In this document: positions 1 to 9,158 of the stretch, in pieces
How positions within the stretch are numbered: the first letter of the stretch is position 1
Layout of the letters: each line of letters begins with the position of its first letter
Source of the DNA: Gammaproteobacteria bacterium
GTDB taxonomy: Bacteria; Pseudomonadota; Gammaproteobacteria; DSM-16500
Length of the DNA: 64,000 bases
Direction: 5' to 3'
Assembly (NCBI GenBank): GCA_021325575.1
Contig: JAJPGW010000005.1
Span: 372,001 to 436,000, forward strand
The notes under the pieces: generated by a model
Databases searched by the model: none
Told to the model about the DNA's origin: nothing
The model's input: only the letters and a program-made list of their open reading frames with translations
Program-made: the position numbers and the translations under genes

Positions 1-701
1 CGTTTGATCTTAAGATTCGGCAATGGAAATGGTTCACGCGTTAATTGTAAATCCACTTGTTCCAAATGATTGAGATAAATATGACAGTCACCGCCTGTCC
101 AAACAAAATCACCTACGTCTAAATCACATTGTTGTGCGATCATGTGAGTTAACAGTGAATAGGATGCAATATTGAATGGCACACCCAAAAACGAATCAGC
201 TGACCGCTGATAAAGTTGACACGATAATTTTCCATTCGCAACATAAAATTGAAAGAGCAAATGACACGGCATCATTGCCATTTTACTCAGATCACCCACA
301 TTCCATGCACTGACAATCAAACGGCGTGAATCGGGATCTTTTTTGATTAACTTGATGACTTCACTGATTTGATCGATGGTGTGACCGTCTCTTGTTTCCC
401 AGGAACGCCATTGTTTTCCATAAACGGGACCCAGATCACCTTTGTCATCCGCCCATTCATCCCAGATCGTGACTTTATTCTCATTTAAATATTTTATGTT
501 GGTGTCACCTTTTAAAAACCAGAGTAATTCGTGAATAATGCCGCGCAGATATAATTTTTTGGTGGTAACTAATGGAAATCCTTTACTCAAATCAAATCGC
601 ATTTGATAACCGAAAACACTGAGCGTCCCCGTTCCCGTGCGATCGGTTTTTTTAGCGCCGTGATCACGAATATATTTTAAAAAATCTAAATATTGCCGCA
701 T
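1..701 (-). CDS. thyA: Thymidylate synthase, C-terminus cut by window edge
   Basis: The enzyme methylates dUMP to dTMP with methylene-tetrahydrofolate, a cytosolic step of DNA precursor synthesis. Translating the minus strand from the ATG at 701 gives [15 protein letters not shown] and then the folate/dUMP-binding residues of ThyA. The catalytic cysteine lies in [12 protein letters not shown], and the arginine pair in [13 protein letters not shown] and the GVPFNIASY segment are also visible. About 233 residues are present and the last part of a typical 264-residue ThyA lies outside the window. The start overlaps the last 16 bases of lgt, which is the usual lgt-thyA arrangement in gammaproteobacteria, so the two are probably cotranscribed and translationally coupled. 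The dUTPase gene further along feeds the same pathway. Confidence 0.97.
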   Translation of the reverse strand, partial: MRQYLDFLKYIRDHGAKKTDRTGTGTLSVFGYQMRFDLSKGFPLVTTKKLYLRGIIHELLWFLKGDTNIKYLNENKVTIWDEWADDKGDLGPVYGKQWRSWETRDGHTIDQISEVIKLIKKDPDSRRLIVSAWNVGDLSKMAMMPCHLLFQFYVANGKLSCQLYQRSADSFLGVPFNIASYSLLTHMIAQQCDLDVGDFVWTGGDCHIYLNHLEQVDLQLTREPFPLPNLKIK

Positions 702-1483
702 GGGACCCTCCTGCGATATGCGCATACCATCAGAATCACTCCAAAAATGATCATGGGCACCGATAATAATTGGCCTTCGGTCACCCAGCCAAACGCAATG
801 TAACCAATTGGCGCATCCGGTTCACGGAAAAATTCGACAAAAATTCGGAAAGACCCATACAAAATCAAAAATAATCCCGAGATCGCTCCACGTGGTTTTG
901 ATTGTCGTGAGTAAGTCCACAAAATCACAAACATGACGATCCCTTCGAGAAAACATTCATAAAGCTGAGAAGGATGGCGTGGCAAATCCCCGCCCATCGG
1001 GAAAACCATGGCCCATGGCACATCGGTCACTCGGCCCCAGAGTTCGCCATTAATGAAATTCCCAATTCGACCGACAGCGAGTCCCAATGGAATCACCGGT
1101 GCAATGAAATCGCCGATTTCCAAAAAAGATTTTTGTTGTTTAATCGAAAAAATCCAAACAGCGATCATGACGCCAATCAATCCACCATGAAACGACATGC
1201 CGCCCTGCCAAGTCATGAAAATTTTCAGTGGGTGATGGATCACATCATAAAAATCATAAAAAAACATATAGCCCAATCGGCCGCCGAGAACCACGCCGAG
1301 GGCGATATAAAATAATAAATCAGAGAGCTGATTCACCGTAAAACCGCGCGAAGAATGGCGAATCCTGAGCGCGAGCACGGACCAGCAGCCGAAGAAGCCC
1401 AATAGATACATGAGGCCATACCAATGCACCGGTAAAGGGCCGATATGGAAGGCAACGGGGTCGATTTTTGGATAGGTTAGCAT
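686..1483 (-). CDS. lgt: Prolipoprotein diacylglyceryl transferase
   Basis: Lgt is an inner-membrane enzyme that moves diacylglycerol from phosphatidylglycerol to the lipobox cysteine of prelipoproteins. The 265-residue protein has about seven hydrophobic segments. It also has the family motifs [21 protein letters not shown] (with the essential histidine) and the Lgt signature [14 protein letters not shown] near residues 140-153. The length is normal. Its 3' end overlaps the thyA start, so the two form one operon. The lipoproteins predicted in this window (at 27234, 34164, 48887 and 58395) would be its substrates. Confidence 0.97.
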   Translation of the reverse strand: MLTYPKIDPVAFHIGPLPVHWYGLMYLLGFFGCWSVLALRIRHSSRGFTVNQLSDLLFYIALGVVLGGRLGYMFFYDFYDVIHHPLKIFMTWQGGMSFHGGLIGVMIAVWIFSIKQQKSFLEIGDFIAPVIPLGLAVGRIGNFINGELWGRVTDVPWAMVFPMGGDLPRHPSQLYECFLEGIVMFVILWTYSRQSKPRGAISGLFLILYGSFRIFVEFFREPDAPIGYIAFGWVTEGQLLSVPMIIFGVILMVCAYRRRVPCGNI

Positions 1484-1533
1484 GGGGGTTTTTTACCATA
1501 TTTGGGTTATTTCAGCAATTGAATATGAAACCA

Positions 1534-1616
1534 CGTCATTGCGAGCCCTCGCTCAGCGAGGGCGAAGCAATCTCCAGAAGATTGCTTCATCGCAAAAAAC
1601 GCTCCTCGCAATGACG
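1534..1616. repeat. Palindromic REP/MITE-like repeat, family 1, copy 1
   Basis: This 83-bp block is bounded by the inverted repeat CGTCATTGCGAG / CTCGCAATGACG. Inside are two smaller hairpins, CCCTCG..CGAGGG and GAAGCAATCT..AGATTGCTTC. The same architecture recurs at 8823-8901 and 43702-43780. It lies between the end of ptsP and the start of lgt, both on the minus strand, and may also serve as a transcription terminator. It has no coding role. The open frame that runs through it is a shadow. Confidence 0.9.
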
Positions 1617-1625
1617 AGCTTCTTA

Positions 1626-3899
1626 TTATCTCTTTCCGGCTCTTAGCAATCCACCGAGACCCACCTGTTCTAACGCCAACTCCATATGACATCTGATCAT
1701 CACTGAACTTTCCATGGTAAGCACTTCTTGCAACAATTTTTGGGCTTTTTTCAAGGTAAATTGCCGAATCACCCACTTAATCCGACTTAAAGAAGAGGCA
1801 CTCATACTCAGCGAATTAAATCCCATCGCAACGAGCAATAACACCGCAACCGGATCGCCAGCCATTTCACCACAGATGCTCACATGTTTTCCTTCCTGGT
1901 GACCGGCTTCGACAATCTGCATTAAGGCTCGCAGCACGGCAGGATGCAGCGAATCAAACAGTGCCGCAACCCGAGAATTATTTCGATCCACCGCCAAAAT
2001 ATATTGTGTCAAATCATTACTGCCGACCGAAATAAAATCGACTCGACTGGAAAGCGCTCGCGCCTGATAAACCGCCGAAGGCACTTCAATCATGACACCA
2101 ATTTCCGGCATTTCAATTTTAAATCCTTCATCACACACATCCGCATAGGCGCGTTTAAATAATCTTAATGCTTCATCCACTTCACTGACATCCGTCACCA
2201 TCGGCAACATGATACGCAAATTATTAATGTTTTCACTGGCGCGCAACATCGCACGCACTTGCACTAAAAAAATTTCCGGATGATCGAGCGTGACACGAAT
2301 CCCGCGCCAACCCAAAAAAGGATTATCTTCTTTCATCGGAAAATAAGGCAGCGCTTTATCACCTCCAATATCGAGGGTTCTCATAATGACAGGCCGCGGC
2401 GCAAAAGAAGTTAATAATTGCCCGTAAATCACGCGCTGTTCTTCGCCGGACGGAAAACGATCCCGCATTAAAAAAGGCGTTTCCGTGCGATACAATCCAA
2501 CACCTTCTGCACCGGCTGCAAGCGACAAACTCACATCCGCGCCCAAACCCGTGTTCACCATTAAAGGCACACGATGCCCATCGCGCGTTTGACAAAGTTC
2601 ATCCCGTAAGGATTCAAGAGATGCATCCAGTTCACGTTCTTGCTCAGCCAGATTTTCAAATTCTTTTTTCAAATCCGGATTGGGTGAAATATAAATTTGT
2701 CCATAAAAGCCATCGACGATGATTTCTTTATTTTGTAATTCATAAATGGGAATATCGCTGACTCCCATGACCGTGGGCACACCCATGGCCCGCGCTAAAA
2801 TAGCAACGTGCGAACTATTAGACCCTTTTGCGCAAATTACACCAGCAAGACAATCTTCGGGAACTTCTGCCAAATCCGCCGCCGTCAGTGTGTCACCAAT
2901 TAAAATGGTTTGATCGGTATAAAGCGGCAGCGCACGATCATTTTTTTGCAAATACAATAAAACGCGATGGCCTAAATCTTTAATATCGACTGCGCGTTCA
3001 CGTAAATATTCATTTTCAAGACTTTCTAGATGATCAACATGTTTTTGAATCACTTTTTTTAATGCGCCTTGCGCCCAATTTCCTTGACGAATGTGTGTCA
3101 CAATTTCAGCGCCAAGATCGGTAATATCCAGCATGCGCTGATACACATCGAATAAGGAACGCTCTTCGATCGGCAAATTGGGATAAAGTCTTTCGCTTAG
3201 CAAACGAAAATCTTCACGTCCTGAGGCGAGCGCCGATTCCAGCAGACGGATTTCTGCTTCAACATCGTCGGGTTCGCGATCGGGAACAGCATCCAGATCC
3301 TCCAAAGGATAAACCACAACGCCCGTCCCAATTCCAACACCGGGCGCACTGGGAATCCCAGAATAAGTCGCTTCACCCGTTTTCGTTTTATGAACATCAA
3401 AAAGACTGTCGATGACACCGGTTGCTTCGGCGTGGGCAATGATGGCTGCCAATTGGGCGGAAAGGGTGACTAAAAAAGCTTCTTCGGATTCATCATAGCG
3501 ACGGGGTTCTTGTTGTTGCACAATCAGAACACCCAATACTTGTCGGTGATAAATCAGAGGCGTACCTAAAAAGGCTTTGTATTCTTCTTCTTTCACTTCG
3601 GGGACCAATAAAAAACGCGGGTGTTTGGTTGCATCATCAATATTAATCGGTTCCTCGCGTTCGCCTACATAACTCACCAACCCTTGCGTCATCGGAATGC
3701 GAACCTTGCCAACGGCCTGCGGATTTAAACCGCGGGTCGCCATCAAAACATATTCACCGCGATGACGATCTAACAGAAAAATGGAACACGCTTGCGTGTC
3801 TAATGCGCGTGCGACGCGTTTCACCATAATATTCAGCGCCTCTTTAAAATCTTGAGCGCTGGATACTTCTTGGATGATCCGCCGCAACACTTTTAACAT
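1626..3899 (-). CDS. ptsP: Phosphoenolpyruvate-protein phosphotransferase PtsP (enzyme I-Ntr)
   Basis: PtsP starts the nitrogen-type PTS phosphorelay by taking phosphate from PEP and passing it to an NPr protein. The sequence shows an N-terminal GAF sensor domain (about residues 15-150). This is followed by the enzyme I domains: the swivelling phosphohistidine domain with the active histidine in GSNSSHVAILARAMG, and the PEP-binding barrel with DFISVGSNDLTQYILAVDR near the end. I chose the ATG at 3899 (MLKVLRRIIQEV) rather than one 11 codons upstream. It has an AGGTGG ribosome site, matches the usual PtsP start, and gives 757 residues. rppH lies 8 bp upstream, so the two genes form an rppH-ptsP operon as in other gammaproteobacteria. 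Confidence 0.95.
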   Translation of the reverse strand: MLKVLRRIIQEVSSAQDFKEALNIMVKRVARALDTQACSIFLLDRHRGEYVLMATRGLNPQAVGKVRIPMTQGLVSYVGEREEPINIDDATKHPRFLLVPEVKEEEYKAFLGTPLIYHRQVLGVLIVQQQEPRRYDESEEAFLVTLSAQLAAIIAHAEATGVIDSLFDVHKTKTGEATYSGIPSAPGVGIGTGVVVYPLEDLDAVPDREPDDVEAEIRLLESALASGREDFRLLSERLYPNLPIEERSLFDVYQRMLDITDLGAEIVTHIRQGNWAQGALKKVIQKHVDHLESLENEYLRERAVDIKDLGHRVLLYLQKNDRALPLYTDQTILIGDTLTAADLAEVPEDCLAGVICAKGSNSSHVAILARAMGVPTVMGVSDIPIYELQNKEIIVDGFYGQIYISPNPDLKKEFENLAEQERELDASLESLRDELCQTRDGHRVPLMVNTGLGADVSLSLAAGAEGVGLYRTETPFLMRDRFPSGEEQRVIYGQLLTSFAPRPVIMRTLDIGGDKALPYFPMKEDNPFLGWRGIRVTLDHPEIFLVQVRAMLRASENINNLRIMLPMVTDVSEVDEALRLFKRAYADVCDEGFKIEMPEIGVMIEVPSAVYQARALSSRVDFISVGSNDLTQYILAVDRNNSRVAALFDSLHPAVLRALMQIVEAGHQEGKHVSICGEMAGDPVAVLLLVAMGFNSLSMSASSLSRIKWVIRQFTLKKAQKLLQEVLTMESSVMIRCHMELALEQVGLGGLLRAGKR

Positions 3900-3907
3900 G
3901 AAGCCAC

Positions 3908-4411
3908 CTATGAAGGATTTTGTAACTCCCAAAAACGTTTGGATAAAACCACACGAGCAAATTCTTTCATCGCGAGATTATAAACTCGACGCTTAAAGGC
4001 AACGACTTGGGTCAAAGGGTACCAGTAAGAAACCCAGGCCCAGGAATCAAATTCGGGACTATCGGTTGCCCCCAGATCAATTTGCTTATCATTTGAAACG
4101 ATCTGCAATAAAAACCATTTTTGTTTTTGCCCCACACAAACGGGTTTTGACTGATGCCGAACCAGGCGCTTAGGCAAGCGATACCGCAGCCAGCGGCGGG
4201 TACTCGCAAGAATTTTCACATCATTGGGCTCTAAGCCAATTTCTTCTTTTAATTCGCGATACATGGCGTCTTCGGGGGATTCATCTGTTTTGATGCCGCC
4301 CTGCGGAAATTGCCAGGCTTCTTTGCCAATGCGTTTCGCCAGAAAAACCTGACGTTTGGCATTCACCAGAATAATACCGACACCGTGTCTAAAGCCTTCT
4401 TCGTCTATCAC
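3908..4411 (-). CDS. rppH: RNA 5'-pyrophosphohydrolase RppH (NudH)
   Basis: RppH removes pyrophosphate from the 5' end of mRNA and so opens it to RNase E decay. The Nudix box is visible as [20 protein letters not shown] followed by IG, preceded by WQFPQ. I chose the GTG at 4411 as start. An AAAGGGG ribosome site stands about 6 bases upstream, and the product [17 protein letters not shown] aligns with the standard RppH N-terminus, giving 167 residues. The longer frame from 4465 adds 18 unconserved residues and has no ribosome site. The gene is the first of the rppH-ptsP pair. Confidence 0.93.
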   Translation of the reverse strand: MIDEEGFRHGVGIILVNAKRQVFLAKRIGKEAWQFPQGGIKTDESPEDAMYRELKEEIGLEPNDVKILASTRRWLRYRLPKRLVRHQSKPVCVGQKQKWFLLQIVSNDKQIDLGATDSPEFDSWAWVSYWYPLTQVVAFKRRVYNLAMKEFARVVLSKRFWELQNPS

Positions 4412-4473
4412 CCGAAACCCCTTTAGTATATAGTGCATTGTTTCAAAATCTGAATTTTTCAGCAAATAGATTT

Positions 4474-5421
4474 ATGTTAAAACGACGTAATTTATTGATT
4501 TTTTTAGGCGCCCTGGCGTTGGCGAGTTTTTGCTATTCCCTCTTTAAAGGTAGTCTGATTTCTGGAATCTATCAACCCGATAGCCTGTTTTCAGCCATTT
4601 TATTTCACATCCGGTTGCCGAGGACCTTAGGCGCCTTCACCACGGGGGGAATGCTGGCGCTTTCAGGTGCACTCATGCAAGTTTTGCTCCGAAATCCCTT
4701 GGCGGACCCTTATGTTTTAGGGGTATCGGGCGGTACGGCCGTTGCGACGCTCTTTTTACTGTTATGCGGATTTAGCGGGATTATCTTGATTACCGGTGCT
4801 TGGATAGGGGGCCTACTCGCGATTCTGTTGGTTTTTACTCTCGCGCAGGGGAAAAATTTTGAAAACACCCAGCGAGTCTTATTGACGGGCATTGCCTTTG
4901 CGAGCGCGACCTCCGCGCTGATCAGTTTTATTTTATTAGTGAGCCCCGAAAAAGAATTGCGCGGCATGCTGTTCTGGTTAATGGGTGATTTGAGCGGCTG
5001 TCAATTTTCAGGTGTTGAAATCCTGATATTATTGGCCGGATTATTGTTAAGTCTTTTCTTTGCACCCCAACTTAATATCCTGATTCGCGGTGAAAAAGAA
5101 GCGCGCGCACTTGGCGTTAATACCCATCGTTTGCACATTGCGCTCTATTTGTTGAGTTCACTGCTGACGGCGGCGGCAGTCACCATTGCAGGGTGCATTG
5201 GTTTTGTTGGGCTCATCGTGCCGCATATGATTCGCATGCTGGGCGTGCAAGATTATCGATTTTTGTTGCCGGGTTCTGTTTTGTTGGGTGGTGCATTGTT
5301 AACGTTCGCTGATACATTGGCGCGCTCTATAATTAATCCAGAACAACTTCCGGTCGGCATCATGATGACACTGATTGGTATTCCGGTTTTTTTATTTTTA
5401 TTACAAAAAAATTCTGCATGA
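4474..5421 (+). CDS. FecCD/BtuC-family ABC transporter permease
   Basis: This is the membrane subunit of an importer for iron-siderophore, haem or cobalamin. The protein has about nine to ten hydrophobic segments and carries the FecCD family signature RNPLADPYVLGVSGG near residues 72-86. The C-terminal IGIPVFLFLL segment is also typical. I took the ATG at 4474 (MLKRRNLLIFLG), 315 residues. A TTG at 4438 in the same frame would add 12 residues, and neither start has a strong ribosome site. The stop overlaps the ATPase start by ATGA. No periplasmic binding protein is encoded nearby, so the ligand cannot be named and the receptor must be elsewhere. Confidence 0.92.
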   Translation: MLKRRNLLIFLGALALASFCYSLFKGSLISGIYQPDSLFSAILFHIRLPRTLGAFTTGGMLALSGALMQVLLRNPLADPYVLGVSGGTAVATLFLLLCGFSGIILITGAWIGGLLAILLVFTLAQGKNFENTQRVLLTGIAFASATSALISFILLVSPEKELRGMLFWLMGDLSGCQFSGVEILILLAGLLLSLFFAPQLNILIRGEKEARALGVNTHRLHIALYLLSSLLTAAAVTIAGCIGFVGLIVPHMIRMLGVQDYRFLLPGSVLLGGALLTFADTLARSIINPEQLPVGIMMTLIGIPVFLFLLQKNSA

Positions 5422-6176
5422 AGACACTTTTTTCTACTCACAATTTGTACGTTTATTCCGGCAAAAAAATAATTTGCCGCGACTTCAATTTAGAAATTGC
5501 TGAAGGCGATGTATGGGGATTGCTGGGCCCAAACGGCAGCGGCAAAACAACCTTGTTGCACACACTGGTTAATTTACAGCAGCCAAAACAAGGCGAGATC
5601 ATTTTGCATGGAAAAAATATTCGGAAATATTCTCGAAAAAATTTGGCACGAGCAATGGGTATTCTTTTTCAAGATAGCCATTTTGTTTTCCCACAAACCG
5701 TTTTTGATTATTGCCAATCAGGCCGATTTCCGCATCGTGGTTTTTTAACGGCAAAAAACTCGGATGATTCGCTGATTGTTCAGAATGCGCTGGATTTAAT
5801 GGAACTTTTGCCACTGAAAGACCAAAATATTCTGTCTCTTTCAGGTGGCGAACGCAGGCGGTTAAGTCTCGCAACCGTGCTTGCGCAGCAACCTAACTTA
5901 TTTTTTTTAGATGAACCTACGAATCATCTCGACCTGCGTCATCAAATAAAAACATTAAAACACTTTCAGGATCTCGCTAAAAAACGGCAAGCTGCCACTC
6001 TCATGATTTTGCATGATATTCAACTTGCGAAAAATTTTTGTAATAAAATTTTATTATTGTTTGGAGATGGAACATTTTTATCGATTTCATCTGCTGAATT
6101 AACTGAAAAAGTCTTGTTTAAATTGTACGGCATTGAGAGTTATAATATGCAACCCAATCAGGAAGAAATACTATGA
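5418..6176 (+). CDS. ABC transporter ATP-binding protein (FecE/BtuD type)
   Basis: This ATPase powers the preceding FecCD-type permease. The 252-residue protein has Walker A GPNGSGKTTLL near residue 35, the ABC signature LSGGERRRLSLA, and Walker B LFFLDEPTNHLD followed by the switch histidine in MILHDIQLA. It overlaps the permease by four bases and dapB by four bases, so all three genes should be on one transcript. The pairing with an amino-acid biosynthesis gene says nothing clear about the substrate. Confidence 0.93.
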   Translation: MKTLFSTHNLYVYSGKKIICRDFNLEIAEGDVWGLLGPNGSGKTTLLHTLVNLQQPKQGEIILHGKNIRKYSRKNLARAMGILFQDSHFVFPQTVFDYCQSGRFPHRGFLTAKNSDDSLIVQNALDLMELLPLKDQNILSLSGGERRRLSLATVLAQQPNLFFLDEPTNHLDLRHQIKTLKHFQDLAKKRQAATLMILHDIQLAKNFCNKILLLFGDGTFLSISSAELTEKVLFKLYGIESYNMQPNQEEIL

Positions 6177-6904
6177 CAATTCGCGTTTTAGTCAATGGCG
6201 CTAATGGGAAAATGGGACAGCTGGCGGTGAAAACCTTGTCGGCTGACAAACATTTTAATCTGGTTGCTGAAACCGGCAGAAAAGACAATCTCGCTGAATC
6301 CATTAAAAAATCAAAAGCCGACGTCGTTGTCGATCTCACGAATGCAGAATCCGTGCTGAAAAATGCTGAAACCATTATCGATGCGGGCGCTCATCCTGTG
6401 ATCGGCACCAGCGGTCTCATGCAAAAACAAGTGACTGAATTGCAAAAACGCTGTGAAAAATTAAAATTAGGCGGCATCATTGCACCCAATTTTTCAATCG
6501 GCGCTGTGTTAATGATGAAACACGCACAGCAAATTGCAAAATATTTTCCAGACGTTGAAATTATTGAAATGCATCACGATGGCAAACTGGATAGCCCATC
6601 GGGTACCGCCGTTCGCACAGCAGAATTATTATCGATTTCTCGAACCAAAAAACCGGAAAAAAAAGCCATGCGTGAAACCATTACGGGCGCGCGTGGCGCA
6701 GACTACCAACAAATTCCGATTCACGCCATCCGATTGCCTGGTTTAGTTGCACACCAGCAAATTATTTTTGGCGGAACGGGCGAAACCCTAACACTCAAAC
6801 ACGATTCCATAGATCGACAATGTTTTATGTCAGGCATCGTGCTCGCGTGTAAAAAAGCAGTCACACTCGATAAGTTAGTTTATGGATTAGAAAATATTTT
6901 ATGA
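6173..6904 (+). CDS. dapB: 4-hydroxy-tetrahydrodipicolinate reductase
   Basis: DapB makes tetrahydrodipicolinate with NAD(P)H, on the route to diaminopimelate for peptidoglycan and to lysine. The 243-residue protein begins with the nucleotide-binding loop VNGANGKMGQLA. It carries the substrate-binding signature EMHHDGKLDSPSGTA near residues 129-143, which includes the catalytic His-His pair and the lysine. The length is slightly short of the E. coli enzyme (273) but matches short-form DapB. It is cotranscribed with the ABC importer genes upstream. The presence of ddl and two L,D-transpeptidases elsewhere in the window fits a meso-DAP cell wall. Confidence 0.96.
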   Translation: MTIRVLVNGANGKMGQLAVKTLSADKHFNLVAETGRKDNLAESIKKSKADVVVDLTNAESVLKNAETIIDAGAHPVIGTSGLMQKQVTELQKRCEKLKLGGIIAPNFSIGAVLMMKHAQQIAKYFPDVEIIEMHHDGKLDSPSGTAVRTAELLSISRTKKPEKKAMRETITGARGADYQQIPIHAIRLPGLVAHQQIIFGGTGETLTLKHDSIDRQCFMSGIVLACKKAVTLDKLVYGLENIL

Positions 6905-6946
6905 GCAATCAATATAATTTTTCACACACACAAAAGGAAGTGATTC

Positions 6947-8809
6947 ATGGAAACAACTCGTCAGCGTCTAATTGCAAAAGATGGTTGGGTGATGGTAGGA
7001 AATCATAGAGAACCTAAGAATAAAGAAAGCAAAGCCCCCAGTAATACTCTTGTCACCAGTCGTTTAAAAGATCCCGTTCCACCCGATGTGCAAAAACAAT
7101 TTCAACAATCTTTGGAGACCTTAAATGCTCAGTGCTCGCAATTGGTTGCAACTGTCGATCAATTAACAGGCATGACAAAACAATATCCCGGATTATTTAC
7201 CCCGTTTCGTGAAGCCGTCTACAACTTAGAAGTACTGAAACTCGCTCGCGATATGGCATACATTACAAAACAAGTCTTAACTCCACCACCGCCGCCTCTC
7301 CCTGACGAAAGAAAAGATGCGAAAGCTTATCAAGCATTGCATGACAAATTAGCCAACATCAAACCCTTGCAACAACTGGTTGATCAAGTGAACGGATTAT
7401 CGAGCACTTACGCTGTGGGGAAAGATATCGGCGAAGCGCCACAAGCGGATCCTCAAAATGTTGATATTAGCACGGTGACATTAAATGGCGGCTGGATGCC
7501 CGAATTTTTGAAAGGCTTGATCAGCATTAATGGAACCGAATTACGCGAAGATCAGTTACGCGCAACCGAAGTCAGTCAATTTTTTAAAAATATGTGTCAA
7601 TATGTCGGCGCACCCGATGTGATTTGTTTAGAAGAAAGTTTTGATGCCGGCACTCGCAAACTTTTTAAAGATGAAATGTCAAAACTGGGTTACGTCTCAT
7701 TTGGTGACAAAGGCCAAAAAACGTTAAATGCGGGTAGCGGCTTACTGAGTTTTACTCGTTTTCCCTTAGTCGATGAAACATTCGAAGGTTATCATCCCAA
7801 ACGATTCGGTGATGAAATGCTTGCAAACAAGGGAATTGATGTCGAACGCGTCCTAGTCGAAAAAAATGGCGTCAAATATGTCTTGATTGTCGCATCCACT
7901 CATTTGACCAGCGGCGATGGTATTTTTAATGGCGGCTATCTTCCTAGTGATGCAACTCTTTTGGGAACCACTTCAGAATTACGCGGTCGGGAAGCGCAAA
8001 AAATTCATAACCTACTCGTTCAATTAGAAAATGAACCTATCATGAATCCTCAAACAGGACAGCCTTTTCCCGCTCTAGGAACAGTATTGTTGGGTGATTT
8101 TAATAAATCATTTCCAGAACTTTATACCTATCTCAATTTGAGTACTGGAAATAGTTTCAATCAACGTCAACAAGGTGATGTTAAAGAAGAAGGATTTTTT
8201 AATTTATTCCGGCCTTTTTTAAGCAACATTGATAAAACTTGCTGGCCACTGCCAAAAAACTTCTGCAACGTGTTAACTCCCAAACCTGCACGTGTACAAG
8301 GCGGTAAACCGATTGATCCCGATCGTGAAAAAATGGCGGAACAACAAAATCTTGCGACCGGTTCTACTTTGCCGGATCCGGATTTAGAGGCGAATAAAGC
8401 GGGGAAAAAAGATTTAACTTTGCAAACGACTGAACACAAGCTGATTGATGTAACCATTGCAAAACCGGGCAGCAACAATCAACTGATTAAGTTCGAATCC
8501 TACCTTGTTCAAGCGATGAATAATGAACAAAAAGCCAAAGCGGATTCTGATCACAATATGTTGTGGGCTAAAATGCAGTTTACGCCGCCGAAAGCGCCGA
8601 AATTAGAATTAAAACAGCAGGCCCAGACTGTGCCGGTAGAACAGCTACAACCTGCGGCTAGTGATAGTAAAGCGGGTGTTTCACTGCCTTTACCTTCATT
8701 GAAAGATAAACAAGCATTAACCCAGTTTGGATTTACAGAACCAGAGCCTACATTAGTCGAGAAACCAGTAGCACAAGAAAATTATTTAGCGGCAAATTTC
8801 GGGTCTTAA
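6947..8809 (+). CDS. Predicted effector with EEP (sphingomyelinase/DNase I-like) fold
   Basis: This 620-residue protein has no signal peptide. Its central part carries the catalytic blocks of the endonuclease/exonuclease/phosphatase fold in order: a metal-binding glutamate in VICLEESFD (about residue 228), STHLTSGDG (about 317), LLGDFNKS (about 383) and SDHNML (about 534). The segment GSGLLSFTRFPL and the later ANKGIDVERV resemble bacterial neutral sphingomyelinase more than DNase I. The first about 170 residues (charged, with a PPPPPLP run) and the last about 70 are non-catalytic. It stands alone with its own AAGGA ribosome site. I infer a phosphodiesterase secreted into the host, acting on a phospholipid, phosphoinositide or nucleic acid. 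The exact substrate cannot be read from the sequence. Confidence 0.7.
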   Translation: METTRQRLIAKDGWVMVGNHREPKNKESKAPSNTLVTSRLKDPVPPDVQKQFQQSLETLNAQCSQLVATVDQLTGMTKQYPGLFTPFREAVYNLEVLKLARDMAYITKQVLTPPPPPLPDERKDAKAYQALHDKLANIKPLQQLVDQVNGLSSTYAVGKDIGEAPQADPQNVDISTVTLNGGWMPEFLKGLISINGTELREDQLRATEVSQFFKNMCQYVGAPDVICLEESFDAGTRKLFKDEMSKLGYVSFGDKGQKTLNAGSGLLSFTRFPLVDETFEGYHPKRFGDEMLANKGIDVERVLVEKNGVKYVLIVASTHLTSGDGIFNGGYLPSDATLLGTTSELRGREAQKIHNLLVQLENEPIMNPQTGQPFPALGTVLLGDFNKSFPELYTYLNLSTGNSFNQRQQGDVKEEGFFNLFRPFLSNIDKTCWPLPKNFCNVLTPKPARVQGGKPIDPDREKMAEQQNLATGSTLPDPDLEANKAGKKDLTLQTTEHKLIDVTIAKPGSNNQLIKFESYLVQAMNNEQKAKADSDHNMLWAKMQFTPPKAPKLELKQQAQTVPVEQLQPAASDSKAGVSLPLPSLKDKQALTQFGFTEPEPTLVEKPVAQENYLAANFGS

Positions 8810-8822
8810 AAAGAAAAATCCA

Positions 8823-8901
8823 GTCATTGCGAGGCCTGCTCTTTAGGCCGAAGCAATCTCATTGAGATTGCTTCGTCGCAAAAAACGCTCCTCGCAATGA
8901 C
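8823..8901. repeat. Palindromic REP/MITE-like repeat, family 1, copy 2
   Basis: The block is bounded by GTCATTGCGAG / CTCGCAATGAC and contains the internal hairpins GCCT..AGGC and GAAGCAATCTC..GAGATTGCTTC. It lies in the tail-to-tail gap between the EEP-fold gene and rpmG, where it could terminate both transcripts. The right half (CGCAAAAAACGCTCCTCGC) is identical to that of the copy at 1534-1616. Confidence 0.9.
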
Positions 8902-8943
8902 GACAAGGATTTAATAATGAAAAGCGCAGAATTTGAAGCAATT

Positions 8944-9138
8944 TTACAACTTGCCTTCTTCAAACATCACATGCATACCTGTTTTACCGGTATCTTTGTT
9001 GAAAGCACGCGGATCGAAATATTTCTTTTTGAGCTTATCTGTCATCGTACGTTTGTTTTTAGTAGTAGTACGAAAGGTACCGGTTTTTTTGCCTTCTTTG
9101 GTTAAACCGGTTGAGTTCATCTTAATTTTTTCGCGCAT
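8944..9138 (-). CDS. rpmG: 50S ribosomal protein L33, with insertions
   Basis: L33 is a small protein of the large ribosomal subunit near the E site. The core GTFRTTTKNKRTMTDKLKKK and YFDPRAF is diagnostic. At 64 residues it is longer than the usual 51-56. It carries an extra GLTKEGKKT stretch before the TTTKNKR core and a lengthened FNKDTGKTGMHVMFEEGKL tail. No zinc-binding cysteines are present, so this is the C-minus form. It follows rpmB by 20 bp in the conserved rpmB-rpmG operon. Confidence 0.93.
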   Translation of the reverse strand: MREKIKMNSTGLTKEGKKTGTFRTTTKNKRTMTDKLKKKYFDPRAFNKDTGKTGMHVMFEEGKL

Positions 9139-9158
9139 AACGAATACCTTTTAGACCG

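Noticed and set aside
1507-1776. 89-residue ORF through the repeat
   Set aside because: It overlaps ptsP in another frame and is made largely of repeat sequence, so it is not a gene.
8917-9154. Plus-strand ORFs over rpmG
   Set aside because: They are antisense shadows of the L33 gene, without ribosome sites or family features.
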